DNA of 56,331 bases from an uncultured Lachnospiraceae bacterium (lineage in GTDB: Bacteria; Bacillota; Clostridia; Lachnospirales; Lachnospiraceae), in contig CAJTNT010000026.1 of assembly GCA_910577785.1 (NCBI GenBank), positions 1 to 56,331 of the forward strand. Direction: 5' to 3'. This document shows positions 1-7,967 of the stretch, in pieces (within the stretch, counting starts at the first letter, position 1; each line of letters begins with the position of its first letter). The notes under the pieces were generated by a model. The model searched no databases. It was given only the letters and a program-made list of their open reading frames with translations, and was not told the origin of the DNA. The position numbers and the translations under genes are program-made.

Positions 1-134
1 GGGATTACGACCCCTTATTTAAGTGCGTCCCAAATTTACTCTATTTTTCACTCTTTTGCTCCTTTTGCTTCCGTTGGTGTTTGGTTCGGCATCTTCATGG
101 CCAATAATGACATTATAGCACAATTTCTATCTAT

Positions 135-713
135 TTAAAGGATGACTTGGAAGAATACCTGATCAATGTCATCCTGGTCAATGCCCAGGTATTGCCGGGT
201 CACCTGGAAGGAAGAGTGGTTGAAAATATCCATCAGGAGGGCAGGCTGTATGCCCATTTTCCATGCATGGTAGCCAAAGGTCTTACGCAGGGTATGGCAG
301 CCAATCTCTGTCTCCAGGTGCAGCGCCTGCCCAGCGGCGTTCAGGATGCGGAAAGCCTGGGAGCGGCTTAGGGGGCTTTTCCTGCCTTGCCCAGGGAAGA
401 GGGCATCCGTCCCCTTTACATTGGCGAGGCTGTTTTTGTAGAGCGCCAGGGCGCTGATCGCACCAGGGTTGAGGGCGGCGCGTGAGGGTTTCTTGGTTTT
501 TTGCTCTATGATGGGGATGTGTTTCAGGAAGCGGTTGTGGGTGAAATCGTAGATGTCTGCCCATGTCAGGGACAGTAAGTCGCCAATCCGGAGGGCAGAG
601 TTAATGCCCAGGCATAGCAGGGCATAGTTGCGTAAGCTTGGCTTTTCGTATAGGAAATAGCGTTTCAGCGCTTCAATGTCTTCCGTTTTGCGGATTGGCT
701 GTGTTGTACTCAT
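135..713 (-). CDS. Small tyrosine recombinase (phage-integrase family)
   Basis: 192-residue site-specific recombinase consisting almost only of the catalytic domain. The expected residues are visible: Arg42 in ALRIGD, Lys72/Lys75 in the beta-hairpin, His140 and Arg143 in HTLRKTF, His166 in FNHSS and the nucleophile Tyr175 in TRQYLG. The N-terminal core-binding (SAM-like) domain of normal 300-residue integrases is absent, so the size resembles FimB/FimE-type DNA invertases. The start at 713 follows a GGGGGG ribosome binding site with 7-nt spacing. It lies downstream of the flagellin gene on the same strand, separated by about 430 bp and a terminator. No excisionase or phage genes are near. The family is clear. 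The target is unknown: inversion of a nearby promoter or a decayed integrative element are both possible. Confidence 0.85.
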   Translation of the reverse strand: MSTTQPIRKTEDIEALKRYFLYEKPSLRNYALLCLGINSALRIGDLLSLTWADIYDFTHNRFLKHIPIIEQKTKKPSRAALNPGAISALALYKNSLANVKGTDALFPGQGRKSPLSRSQAFRILNAAGQALHLETEIGCHTLRKTFGYHAWKMGIQPALLMDIFNHSSFQVTRQYLGIDQDDIDQVFFQVIL

Positions 714-1096
714 AGTGACCCCCCTGTTCTTGTCAGATGTATGTTTTTCATGGATTCAGAAGCCTCCTGCTTCGGTGCCTGCCTTCCTGGCAGGGGTGAT
801 GTTATGTGTTTTTGGGTGGCAGCATGGCGGCTGCATTTGTGTGGCTGCATCAGGGACGTGCATGGCGGCTGCCATGCGTTGGCGTAAAGGGTGCGGGGCA
901 TATTGTCCTTGTACGCATTAAGCATAGCATAGTAGTGGCTGGGATGCAAGGGATATTCTGCGAGGTGATATGGGAGGGGATGGAAAAAGTTACTTTTCAT
1001 GAGGGGGAGTGGCAGCACGAGCCGCTGCGGAAGTGGGAAGGCCGCAACAGCTTGAAAACGTGAAATTCCCTTGCAGGATTAGTGTTATTATATGGA
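714..1096. other. Non-coding spacer with short repeats
   Basis: No convincing gene lies between the recombinase and the flagellin terminator; the open frames here lack ribosome binding sites and family features. The 13-nt direct repeat GCATGGCGGCTGC occurs at 822-834 and 860-872, and the second copy extends into a hairpin (GCATGGC/GCCATGC, 860-877). An AGGCCGCAACAG string near 1039-1050 matches the core of a repeat family seen at 23960-23980 and 54733-54753. Confidence 0.5.
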
Positions 1097-1130
1097 AAAA
1101 GGATGCCAGGAGTAGTGGCATCCTTTCCCT
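1096..1130 (-). terminator. Flagellin gene terminator
   Basis: An 11-bp perfect stem (AAAGGATGCCA at 1098-1108 with its complement at 1116-1126) around a 7-nt loop, with a short T-rich tail on the minus strand, begins about 20 nt after the flagellin stop codon. Confidence 0.8.
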
Positions 1131-1146
1131 AAAAATATAAAAGTGA

Positions 1147-3081
1147 TTACTGGAGCAGCGACAGAACGCCCTGTGTTGCCTGGTTTGCCTGTGCAAGCAT
1201 AGACTGGCCAGCCTGTGCAAGGATGTTGTTCTTGCTGTATTCTACCATCATTTCTGCCATATCGGTATCGCGGATGCGGGACTCGGCAGCGGTGGTGTTC
1301 TCTACAATATTATCCAGGTTTGCGATGGTATGCTCCAGGCGGTTCTGGACTGCACCGAGGGCAGAACGCTGGGCGGATACCTTAGAGATAGCGTCTGCGA
1401 TGGCATCGATGGCGTAGGTTGCGGCATTGCCGCTGTCATCAGAAATGCTTAAGCCTTTTACGCCAAGGCCTGCGGCGTCCATGGCCTCAATGTCGATGGT
1501 AATCTTGTTGGTCATATCTGCGTCGGAGCCTACATGGAGGTTGAAGGACAAAGCTTCTTTTGCCTCTACCGTACCCTGGGTAATGGTGTATTTGCCATTT
1601 CCATCGTTGGATACAGTAGCTGCTACATCGGTGCCGATGCTGGAAGCTTTCTGCAGCTCGTCTGCAATCATGTCATAAGCTTTCTTAGCGCTGATTACCT
1701 TTTCATTGCTCTCTGGGAGGGCGATGTCGCCGATGACAGTATTGAAATTTGTCCCATCTGTGCTGACCCTATCCCCGTCATGGATTTTTGATAAGATAGC
1801 ATCTTTTGTGAGTTTGAATGCCTCTTCATCTACATCTGCTTCATCAACAATGGTATATACCTTTTGCTCTACGCCGCTTCCAATGGTAACAGTGCCGCCA
1901 ACAGCTAAAGCATCTATTGCGTCATATACATCTTTAGCAGCTGATGGAGCTGCTTCTGTTGCTTTTGTGGTCTCGCCATTAATTGTGACGCTGTCGCCTG
2001 TTGAAAGTACTGCGCCTGTCGTTCCGCCCGTGTTTGCTCCGGCTTTGGCAAGGGTTTCTGCATCTAAATTCTTGAGTTGGGCTGAACTTATCTCTCCCTT
2101 TGAGAGGGAAGCGACAATTATTGTGGAAGTGACCACGGCTGTATCAGCAGCAGTAGCACTAGTTTTGTCTGTTACATTGGTATGGAATTTACTACTGGTA
2201 ACTTGCTTTCCATCTGCTAAGGCTGTATCAATTATTTTCTGCAAATCAACTACTGTGTATTGATCTGTAGCAGCATTTGTCGTAGCTGCAACTGTATAAG
2301 TTTTTGCTCCGATAGATACGGTATCACCAGTTGCCCAGTTGATGTCAGCAGCGGCTATTTTGTCTGTTAATGTATAGGTATTACCATTAAATGTTACACT
2401 GTCTCCTGCGGTCATTGCAGCTGTTTTGAAAACGGCATCTGTGGATATTTTATACCCATCCGTAGAAGTATTCAACTCCCCAGCCTCAATATGGTTCGCA
2501 GAAGTCCCAATGGTATACTCTTCCCCGGCAATTGTAATCTTATCGCCGTTTTTCAGGGGCTTATCTACTTCAAAGCTAGTAATTCCACCGCCTTTATCGG
2601 TAAGCTTGCCTTTGATTCCGGCGTCATGGGCTGCGATGGTCTGGGTTCTGGTGGCGCCGCCCTTGTCGCCTTTGAGCAGGTAGATTTCATTAAATTTGGT
2701 TGTCTCGGCAACGCGGTCAATTTCTGTTGTCAGCTGCTCGATTTCTGCATTGATGGCATCGCGGTCAGCTTCGGAATTTGTCCCGTTTGCAGCCTGCGTA
2801 GCCAGCTCATTCATACGCTGCAGCATGGAATGCACTTCGGTCAGTGCGCCTTCTGCGGTCTGTACGGCGGAGACGCCGTCCTGGGCGTTGGTGGAAGCGC
2901 GGTCTAAGCCACGGATCTGTTTCCTCATTTTCTCGGAAATGGACAGTCCTGCTGCATCGTCTGCTGCGCGGTTAATCTTGTAGCCAGAAGCTAACTTTTC
3001 TGTTGTCTTGGACTGTGAGCCGGTGATAACGCCGAGCATCCTGTTTGCGTTCATTGCCTGCATGTTGTGTTGTACTACCAT
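1147..3081 (-). CDS. hag: Flagellin
   Basis: 644-residue flagellin, the filament subunit exported by the flagellar type III system. The N-terminal D0/D1 domain (residues 1-140) starts MVVQHNMQAMNANRML and carries the TLR5-type segment LQRMNELATQAANGTN. The C-terminal D1/D0 helix (about 570-644) ends in SMLAQANQATQGVLSLLQ. Between them is a hypervariable domain of about 420 residues built from repeated beta-hairpin units of the form GD-x-V/I-x-I/F-x-G-x-x-Y-T, which makes it longer than compact 280-residue flagellins. The start follows AAGGAGG (3090-3096). csrA lies immediately upstream on the same strand, with a 249-nt gap holding candidate CsrA sites. The conserved ends resemble the CBir1-like flagellins of gut Lachnospiraceae. 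No fliW, fliD or fliS is present in the window. Confidence 0.97.
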   Translation of the reverse strand: MVVQHNMQAMNANRMLGVITGSQSKTTEKLASGYKINRAADDAAGLSISEKMRKQIRGLDRASTNAQDGVSAVQTAEGALTEVHSMLQRMNELATQAANGTNSEADRDAINAEIEQLTTEIDRVAETTKFNEIYLLKGDKGGATRTQTIAAHDAGIKGKLTDKGGGITSFEVDKPLKNGDKITIAGEEYTIGTSANHIEAGELNTSTDGYKISTDAVFKTAAMTAGDSVTFNGNTYTLTDKIAAADINWATGDTVSIGAKTYTVAATTNAATDQYTVVDLQKIIDTALADGKQVTSSKFHTNVTDKTSATAADTAVVTSTIIVASLSKGEISSAQLKNLDAETLAKAGANTGGTTGAVLSTGDSVTINGETTKATEAAPSAAKDVYDAIDALAVGGTVTIGSGVEQKVYTIVDEADVDEEAFKLTKDAILSKIHDGDRVSTDGTNFNTVIGDIALPESNEKVISAKKAYDMIADELQKASSIGTDVAATVSNDGNGKYTITQGTVEAKEALSFNLHVGSDADMTNKITIDIEAMDAAGLGVKGLSISDDSGNAATYAIDAIADAISKVSAQRSALGAVQNRLEHTIANLDNIVENTTAAESRIRDTDMAEMMVEYSKNNILAQAGQSMLAQANQATQGVLSLLQ

Positions 3082-3089
3082 AATTTTTT

Positions 3090-3210
3090 CCTCCTTGATT
3101 TCTATGGTGTGGGTTGCCTGCGCCCGGGTGTGTTTTGCCTTGGGTTAGGGGGCAGGCCTGGGCTGGCGCCTGGTTTCCAGGCGGAGCCGGATGCCGCAAA
3201 TCCGTTTGCG
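3090..3210 (-). promoter_or_regulatory. Flagellin leader with candidate CsrA-binding sites
   Basis: On the minus strand, 3195-3210 forms a 6-bp stem (CGCAAA/TTTGCG) whose four-base loop is CGGA, placing the CsrA-recognised GGA in a hairpin loop. A second GGA lies in the flagellin Shine-Dalgarno AAGGAGGA (3090-3096), and a third GGA borders the loop of a GCCTGG/CCAGGC hairpin (3168-3182). This is the arrangement known from Bacillus subtilis hag, where CsrA binds an upstream hairpin and the ribosome binding site. Binding here is inferred. Confidence 0.55.
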
Positions 3211-3330
3211 CACATCAGTGTTAAGTTGCATTCCCTCAAAAAGGGTATTTATAATAAGCAGAGCCAGCAGTGCTTAGAACTTTTACTGAGGCTGTGCGTT
3301 ATTACCGTTTTCTGTTTGTGTGCTGCCGCA

Positions 3331-3630
3331 TTAGTACCTCTGCCCGGCTGCCCGTTCCTCCCGGCGGATCCGTTTGCGTTCCGCCATAAGGATGGATTTG
3401 ATTTTTTCCTGTGCTTCTGGGGAAATTTTTCGGTCCCTGTGGTGCTTCACCTCGTTCCCAGGGTCTGCGGCCATTCCGTAACGTTCCAGCGCCTCGCTGC
3501 GGACAATGTTGTAGGCCTTGGGCGCGTCAATCAGGACACGCATATTGTTGGAGCTGCCCCCTGTGAACACCAGCTTGATGTCGTCCCCAATCAGCACATA
3601 TTCCCCTGCCTTCACGGATAGTTTCAGCAT
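3331..3630 (-). CDS. csrA: CsrA-family RNA-binding translational regulator
   Basis: 99-residue CsrA-like protein. CsrA dimers bind GGA motifs in leaders and block translation; in Firmicutes the classic target is flagellin mRNA. Residues 1-52 align with CsrA (start MLKLSVKAGEYVLIGDDI), with Leu4 and Arg44 at the RNA-binding positions. The remaining ~45 residues form a lysine/arginine-rich extension not present in the usual 60-75-residue protein. Start choice: the ATG at 3630 follows AGGAGG with 7-nt spacing; a longer frame upstream lacks one. It sits directly upstream of flagellin on the same strand, which supports a flagellar role. The antagonist FliW is not encoded nearby. Confidence 0.88.
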   Translation of the reverse strand: MLKLSVKAGEYVLIGDDIKLVFTGGSSNNMRVLIDAPKAYNIVRSEALERYGMAADPGNEVKHHRDRKISPEAQEKIKSILMAERKRIRREERAAGQRY

Positions 3631-3722
3631 AATAAAACCTCCTGTTCTCTTCCGGGATTCCCGTGGTAAAAGCTTCCTGGCTTCTGCCAAGCCATTGGCC
3701 AATGAAAAGGGTTAAGGAACGG

Positions 3723-3748
3723 TCAAGAAATTAAAAGTTATTTCTTGA
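3723..3748. repeat. Inverted repeat upstream of csrA
   Basis: Nine-base arms TCAAGAAAT and ATTTCTTGA separated by 8 nt, about 95 nt upstream of the csrA start. It could be an operator, or simply flank the adjacent MITE-like element. Confidence 0.4.
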
Positions 3749-3758
3749 TAGTTCTTAA

Positions 3759-4024
3759 CTGCAACAATTCTTAGAAAAATGTTGCAGTTTTAGGGCGGTT
3801 TTTATGGGGAAATAAGGGGTAGATTGGCTTATGGTGCAGCCTAGGGAGGGTTTTTGCCTGTTTTTTTGGAAAAAAATGGATAAGAATGTAGGATTTCTGC
3901 TTTTATTTCCAGAGAATTATAAAAAAGTGGATTTTATAACTAAAGTTTTTCCAGTATGCTCCGATATACAATCTGTAAATAAACAAATAAAAAAACTGCA
4001 ACATTTTTCTAAGAAATGTTGCAG
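3759..4024. mobile_element. MITE-like element with 29-bp inverted ends
   Basis: Two 29-nt sequences, 3759-3787 and 3996-4024, are reverse complements of each other at 28 of 29 positions, and each is itself a hairpin (CTGCAACA.../...TGTTGCAG). They enclose about 210 nt of AT-rich sequence without a credible gene. The geometry is that of a small non-autonomous element, but either end could also act as a rho-independent terminator because T-runs follow. No target-site duplication was identified. Confidence 0.45.
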
Positions 4025-4075
4025 TTTTTGTTTGTTAGGCTTTCGCCATATAACAGGAATTTCAAAGGAGTTTTT

Positions 4076-4387
4076 ATGGATATATACACGATTTTGTCAA
4101 CAATTTTCAGATATTCGCTGCTGGCGTTGGGTGGCATTGCAGCGCTCGTTCCGCTGTATGCAGCAGGTTTTCTGATTTATAAAAAGGTGTTTCACGGAAC
4201 AAAATAATTACAGATCGGGCAATGGATTTCCCTGATTCTTTTGTCCGGCTGGCTGCTGCTTGTTCTGGGGCTGACCACCTTCAGCAGAGGAGCAAATTTT
4301 GGCGCTTCCGTCAATCTCTCCCTGTTCAGCGGTTATATCAACGAAACGGATTACAGTTGGGAAACCAATATTTATGCTATGAAATAG
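4076..4387 (+). pseudogene. VanZ-like membrane protein, interrupted and truncated
   Basis: An ATG at 4076 preceded by AAAGGAG opens a 43-codon membrane segment (start MDIYTILSTIF) that ends at an in-frame TAA (4205-4207). The same frame continues for 59 codons with a second hydrophobic helix and the TTFSRG...VNLSLFSGY stretch typical of VanZ-family proteins, then stops at 4385-4387. A full VanZ domain is 130-160 residues, so the C-terminal half is missing as well. One nonsense change plus truncation indicates a decayed gene. A paralogue with an open frame lies at 40360-40842. VanZ proteins are associated with low-level teicoplanin resistance, but this copy is unlikely to work. Confidence 0.7.
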
Positions 4388-4397
4388 GTAAAAGATT

Positions 4398-4607
4398 ATG
4401 GGGGCATTCCATGAATTTACAGAGAGTGAGCTGAGAGAAGCAAAAAGGCAGATTGATTCCACGCTGCACAAATTAAGGGAAACCGTCAAAACCTTTGAAG
4501 CAAAGGAAAATGTTCAGCGGTACAAGTCGCAGATCACATTGGCAAATAGGAGAATGGAAGCCTTTGAAATTGCCAACGCTCTGATCGAGGCAGAGTTGAA
4601 AAAATAA
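4398..4607 (+). CDS. Small hypothetical helical protein
   Basis: 69-residue protein, highly charged and predicted alpha-helical (KRQIDSTLHKLRETVKTFEAK and following), probably a coiled coil; no family recognised. The start at 4398 has only a weak ribosome binding site. It lies 10 nt after the VanZ-like pseudogene and 18 nt before the DHFR-like pseudogene, so it may have been the middle gene of a small operon that has otherwise decayed. Whether it is still functional is uncertain. Confidence 0.5.
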   Translation: MGAFHEFTESELREAKRQIDSTLHKLRETVKTFEAKENVQRYKSQITLANRRMEAFEIANALIEAELKK

Positions 4608-4625
4608 AACATATAGGAGGTAGCC

Positions 4626-5205
4626 ATGGCAGTATTTTTTTACGGCTGTATCGCATTGGACGGATATTTAGCCACAAAGGAGCATGGGCTGAACTGGCTG
4701 TATGATACCGGAAGCCCGGAGGAAACAAGCTGTGATGAATTTTACAGTCACATGGATGTTGTGCTGATGGGACGCCAAACCTTCGAGGAAATATGTGTTC
4801 ACCCACAGGGAGCTTGCCTGTCCCGGCTTTACAGGAGTCAATGGCAATCCTGTGGAATTTGTAAAAGAGCTGGGAAATAACCGCAACATCTGGGTGGTGG
4901 GCGGAAATACCATTCTTGCCCCGCTATTGGATCAGAATATGGTGGACTGCCTTATCGTTCAGGTGGCTCCTGTGCTGTTGGGCGCAGGAATCCCCCTGTT
5001 TACACAGAAAGAAACCTTGCACCGCTTCCATTTGGAATCCGTCCGGCAATACGGGCAGTTCGCAGAGTTGGTATATTGCCGAAAAACTAAGGAGGATAAG
5101 GGCTATTCGGGTAAGGGCGCCAGACAGCTCAATACTCCAGCTTGGCTTTCAGCAGCGCAAGCCCCAGATAGACCATGCAGCAGAATGCCCCTGACAGGCG
5201 GATGA
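4626..5205 (+). pseudogene. Dihydrofolate reductase / RibD C-terminal-like protein, out-of-frame deletion
   Basis: The first part (4626-4790) begins after TAGGAGG and encodes a typical RibD-C/DHFR-like N-terminus: SIALDGY-like start (YGCIALDGYLA) and VVLMGRQTFEEI. At about 4790 the frame breaks; the rest continues in another frame with YVFTHREL, NIWVVGGNTILAPLL and the ELVYCRK end. The 10-20 residues normally between TFEEI and YVFTH are missing, so a small out-of-frame deletion best explains it. The second frame runs to 5205, past the family's normal end and over the 3' end of the convergent MFS gene. An assembly error is possible but does not explain the lost residues. Confidence 0.75.
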
Positions 5206-6433
5206 TATCCGCAACGGGACAGACGGCCGTAAGCCCGCTGACGAGGAATGCCCCAATCGGCGTCGCCGCGCTTGCGCCTGCATTGAAGATGGCACTGACC
5301 CGCGCCAGGTATTCCTGCCGGACGGCCTTCATAAACTGGACGCGCAGCGTTGCGGACAGGAAGCCGGTGGAGAAGCCGATTAGGAAGGCATTTGCAATGG
5401 TCATCCCATAGATGGCAGCCACCGGAAGCCCCAACTCCCCAGGCAAGGCAATGCAGTAAATACTGGCTCCTGTCAGCAGGCCGAAGCTTACCACCTGTGT
5501 GCGGACATGCAGGCGTGTGCCAAGGAAAGGAAAGGCAAAGGCGCCAGCCCCCATCCCAAGGGTAAAGACAATGGAAAAGGCGCTTAAGAGCCCGCTCCCC
5601 TGCCCCAGGACATCCTGGATTAAGGGCATCTGCAGGGAGTTGAGGGGCGTGAAAGCCAGGTTGATAAAGGCAGCCAGCAGGCAGAAATTGCGGATGACAG
5701 GCTGCCCCTTCAGGTACAGTAGGCCGCCGCGCAGTGTCTCAAAATACGCCCTTGCCTGCCCTGAGCCTTTTGGCAGGCTGTTGCCTTCCTCTATCCGCAG
5801 GAGGCTTAAAATACAGGCGGAGCCAAAAAAGGAAATGCCGTCAATGGCAATCGCAGCCCCAATGCCGAAGAGCCCGATAATGATGCCTGCCGCGCCTAAC
5901 CCGATAAGCTCCACGGCAGAGCTGAGGGTAGAGTGCAGGGAAGTCCCGTATTCATAATATTTTTCCTCCAGCGCCAGGGGCGTGACAGCCATCCCCGCAG
6001 GCAGGCGGAAGGCCTCTACGCTGGAATTGATGAGGGTAAATCCAAGGAGCAGCCAGGGGCTTAAGCTGTCCGTCACATACAAAAGCGCAATGCCTGCCGT
6101 CAGGCTCCCGCGGATGACATCTGTAATGACCATCAGCCGTTTCTTTTTCATCCCTTCCACCAGCGCCCCAGCAAACGGCTGCAGAAATACCGATGGGAGC
6201 TGGTTGACGGCAGCCACAATCGCCGACCAGGCGGCGCTCCCCGTGATTGCATAGACCAGCCAGGTAAAGGCAATGGCGTCCACCGAGTCGCCAAAGCGGT
6301 TAATCAGGCTTGCAATGATAATTTTTAAGTATTCTCTCTGATGGAAGACATCCCGATAGCCAATCGTTTCTGTGCTGATTTTTGCGTCTGTGCTAGTTTT
6401 TACGTCTGTTTTTTCTTTCATCGTCTTGTTCAT
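5129..6433 (-). CDS. MFS transporter (drug/siderophore-exporter type)
   Basis: 434-residue major facilitator with about 12 hydrophobic segments, resembling the MFS_3 group (macrolide or enterobactin exporters). The recognisable early signature is LINRFGDSVDAIAFTWLVYAI in the first helix, followed by the loop-2/3 region EGMKKKRLMVITDVIRG. Start choice: ATG at 6433 follows GGAGG with good spacing; the longer frame to 6562 has none. It is a single gene, convergent with the DHFR-like pseudogene. The upstream AT-rich region contains two palindromes that could be operators. The substrate cannot be told from sequence. Confidence 0.88.
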   Translation of the reverse strand: MNKTMKEKTDVKTSTDAKISTETIGYRDVFHQREYLKIIIASLINRFGDSVDAIAFTWLVYAITGSAAWSAIVAAVNQLPSVFLQPFAGALVEGMKKKRLMVITDVIRGSLTAGIALLYVTDSLSPWLLLGFTLINSSVEAFRLPAGMAVTPLALEEKYYEYGTSLHSTLSSAVELIGLGAAGIIIGLFGIGAAIAIDGISFFGSACILSLLRIEEGNSLPKGSGQARAYFETLRGGLLYLKGQPVIRNFCLLAAFINLAFTPLNSLQMPLIQDVLGQGSGLLSAFSIVFTLGMGAGAFAFPFLGTRLHVRTQVVSFGLLTGASIYCIALPGELGLPVAAIYGMTIANAFLIGFSTGFLSATLRVQFMKAVRQEYLARVSAIFNAGASAATPIGAFLVSGLTAVCPVADIIRLSGAFCCMVYLGLALLKAKLEY

Positions 6434-6612
6434 ACTTTCCTCCGTCCTGTATGCTGTAATTTTGCTTATTTTTAGCATCGTCTTTTCAAACTTCCCATCT
6501 GCCCTGCAGAACCATAAACTTGATACATCATTGCTTGCTTTATAATATATCATAGTTATCAAACTGTAGTAGTTAAATGTATATCTAATATAAAAAGATT
6601 ATAATCAAATAT

Positions 6613-6653
6613 TTGACAAATGTCAATCTTTAAATTAGATATAAATCTAATTT
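6613..6653. promoter_or_regulatory. Twin palindromes upstream of the MFS gene
   Basis: TTGACA-AA-TGTCAA at 6613-6626 and a 9-bp inverted repeat AAATTAGAT/ATCTAATTT at 6632-6653 lie in very AT-rich DNA 180-220 nt upstream of the transporter start. They look like protein-binding sites. No regulator gene is adjacent. Confidence 0.4.
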
Positions 6654-6749
6654 TGTAAAATATCATAGAAATATGTTCTGCAAAACTTGTAAGATTGCCT
6701 GGAAGTGTCGTTGCTTTTCACGGAAGGGGGGACTTCATCCCATTAGGAA

Positions 6750-6833
6750 ATGATTTCTAATGAAGCAATGGAAGCAGAAAAAGAGGGCGTAAGCCTTAAT
6801 CAGTTAGCATTATACAAATTGGCACTTTATTAA
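6750..6833 (+). pseudogene. Remnant of a HicB/Arc-type ribbon-helix-helix protein
   Basis: A 27-codon frame ending at 6833 contains EAEKEGVSLNQLALYKLAL, which resembles the C-terminal ribbon-helix-helix tail of HicB-type antitoxins. No N-terminal portion or ribosome binding site is present, so it is read as a gene fragment. The resemblance rests on about 20 residues. Confidence 0.35.
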
Positions 6834-6840
6834 TAACACA

Positions 6841-6868
6841 AAAGGCAGGGAATCAACTCCCTGCCTTT
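6841..6868. terminator. Terminator downstream of the GGGtGRT gene
   Basis: Perfect 11-bp stem AAAGGCAGGGA/TCCCTGCCTTT with a 6-nt loop, flanked by T-rich sequence on both strands. It lies 64 nt beyond the GGGtGRT stop codon and could serve either strand. Confidence 0.75.
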
Positions 6869-6931
6869 GCTTATATTAGGATCTACGCTGACAAGCAACA
6901 TCAACGCAAACCTTTATAAATATGCTATTTC

Positions 6932-7942
6932 CTAGAACTTCCCAGCCTTCGCCGCTTCCTCGATGGATACGGCGACAGCTACGGTAGCGCCTACCATTGG
7001 GTTATTGCCCATGCCGATTAAGCCCATCATTTCCACATGTGCCGGGACAGAGGAAGAGCCTGCGAACTGTGCGTCAGAGTGCATGCGTCCCATGGTGTCT
7101 GTCATGCCATAGGAAGCCGGGCCTGCCGCCATGTTGTCCGGATGGAGCGTACGGCCTGTGCCGCCGCCGGAAGCAACGGAGAAGTACTTCTTGCCCTGCT
7201 CAACGCATTCTTTCTTGTAAGTGCCTGCCACAGGATGCTGGAAACGTGTGGGGTTGGTGGAATTGCCAGTGATGGATACGCCAACGTTCTCATGATGCAT
7301 AATGGCAACGCCTTCCTGCACATCGTCTGCGCCGTAGCATTTTACGGTAGCGCGCAGGCCGTCAGAATATGCCTTCTCATAAACAACGTTTAATTTGGCC
7401 TCTTTGTAGTCATACTGTGTCTCTACAAAGGTAAAGCCGTTGATACGGGAAATAATCTGTGCGGCGTCTTTGCCAAGGCCGTTTAAGATCACGCGCAGCG
7501 GCTTCTGGCGTACTTTGTTAGCCTTCTCAGCGATGCCGATAGCGCCTTCTGCGGCGGCGAAGGACTCATGCCCTGCCAGGAAGCAGAAGCATTCTGTCTC
7601 TTCTTCCAGCAGCATCTTGCCCAGGTTGCCATGGCCGAGGCCTACCTTCCTGTGGTCTGCAACGGAGCCTGGGATGCAGAAAGCCTGCAGGCCTTCCCCA
7701 ATGGCTGCGGCTGCATCGGCAGCCCTCTTTGCGCCTTTTTTGATGGCGATGGCTGCGCCTACGGTGTATGCCCAGCAGGCGTTCTCAAAGCAGATGGGCT
7801 GGATCTTCTTAACCTGCTCATATACGTCAAGCCCAGCGTCCTTGGTGATTTTCTCAGCCTCTTCGAGGGAGCTGATTCCATAATTATTTAAAACAGAATT
7901 GATCTGGTCAATCCTTCTTTCATATGATTCAAATAAAGCCAT
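6932..7942 (-). CDS. GGGtGRT family protein
   Basis: 336-residue protein of the family named after its GGGTGRT motif, here at residues 259-265 (SVASGGGTGRTLHPD). It is otherwise rich in glycine- and alanine-containing segments, has no signal peptide, and carries several conserved-looking cysteines and histidines (HRKVGLGHGN at 98-107, ECFCFLAGHESF at 117-128). The biochemical function is not established. The start follows AGGAGG. It is the second gene of a two-gene operon, 25 nt after an Fe-S scaffold-like gene, and this pairing suggests a redox or metal-related role. Confidence 0.88.
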   Translation of the reverse strand: MALFESYERRIDQINSVLNNYGISSLEEAEKITKDAGLDVYEQVKKIQPICFENACWAYTVGAAIAIKKGAKRAADAAAAIGEGLQAFCIPGSVADHRKVGLGHGNLGKMLLEEETECFCFLAGHESFAAAEGAIGIAEKANKVRQKPLRVILNGLGKDAAQIISRINGFTFVETQYDYKEAKLNVVYEKAYSDGLRATVKCYGADDVQEGVAIMHHENVGVSITGNSTNPTRFQHPVAGTYKKECVEQGKKYFSVASGGGTGRTLHPDNMAAGPASYGMTDTMGRMHSDAQFAGSSSVPAHVEMMGLIGMGNNPMVGATVAVAVSIEEAAKAGKF

Positions 7943-7967
7943 TTGAAATGTCCTCCTATCTTTTTGA

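Noticed and set aside
1223..2983. Several plus-strand open frames antisense to flagellin
   Set aside because: They are shadows of a biased-codon gene; no start signals and no family features.
3241..3300. Sigma-28 type promoter for flagellin
   Set aside because: A TAAA string is present but the GCCGATAA-type -10 is not at the right distance.
3831..4175. 114-codon plus-strand frame spanning the MITE-like element
   Set aside because: No ribosome binding site, runs through both hairpins and into the VanZ-like gene in another frame; composition is not protein-like.
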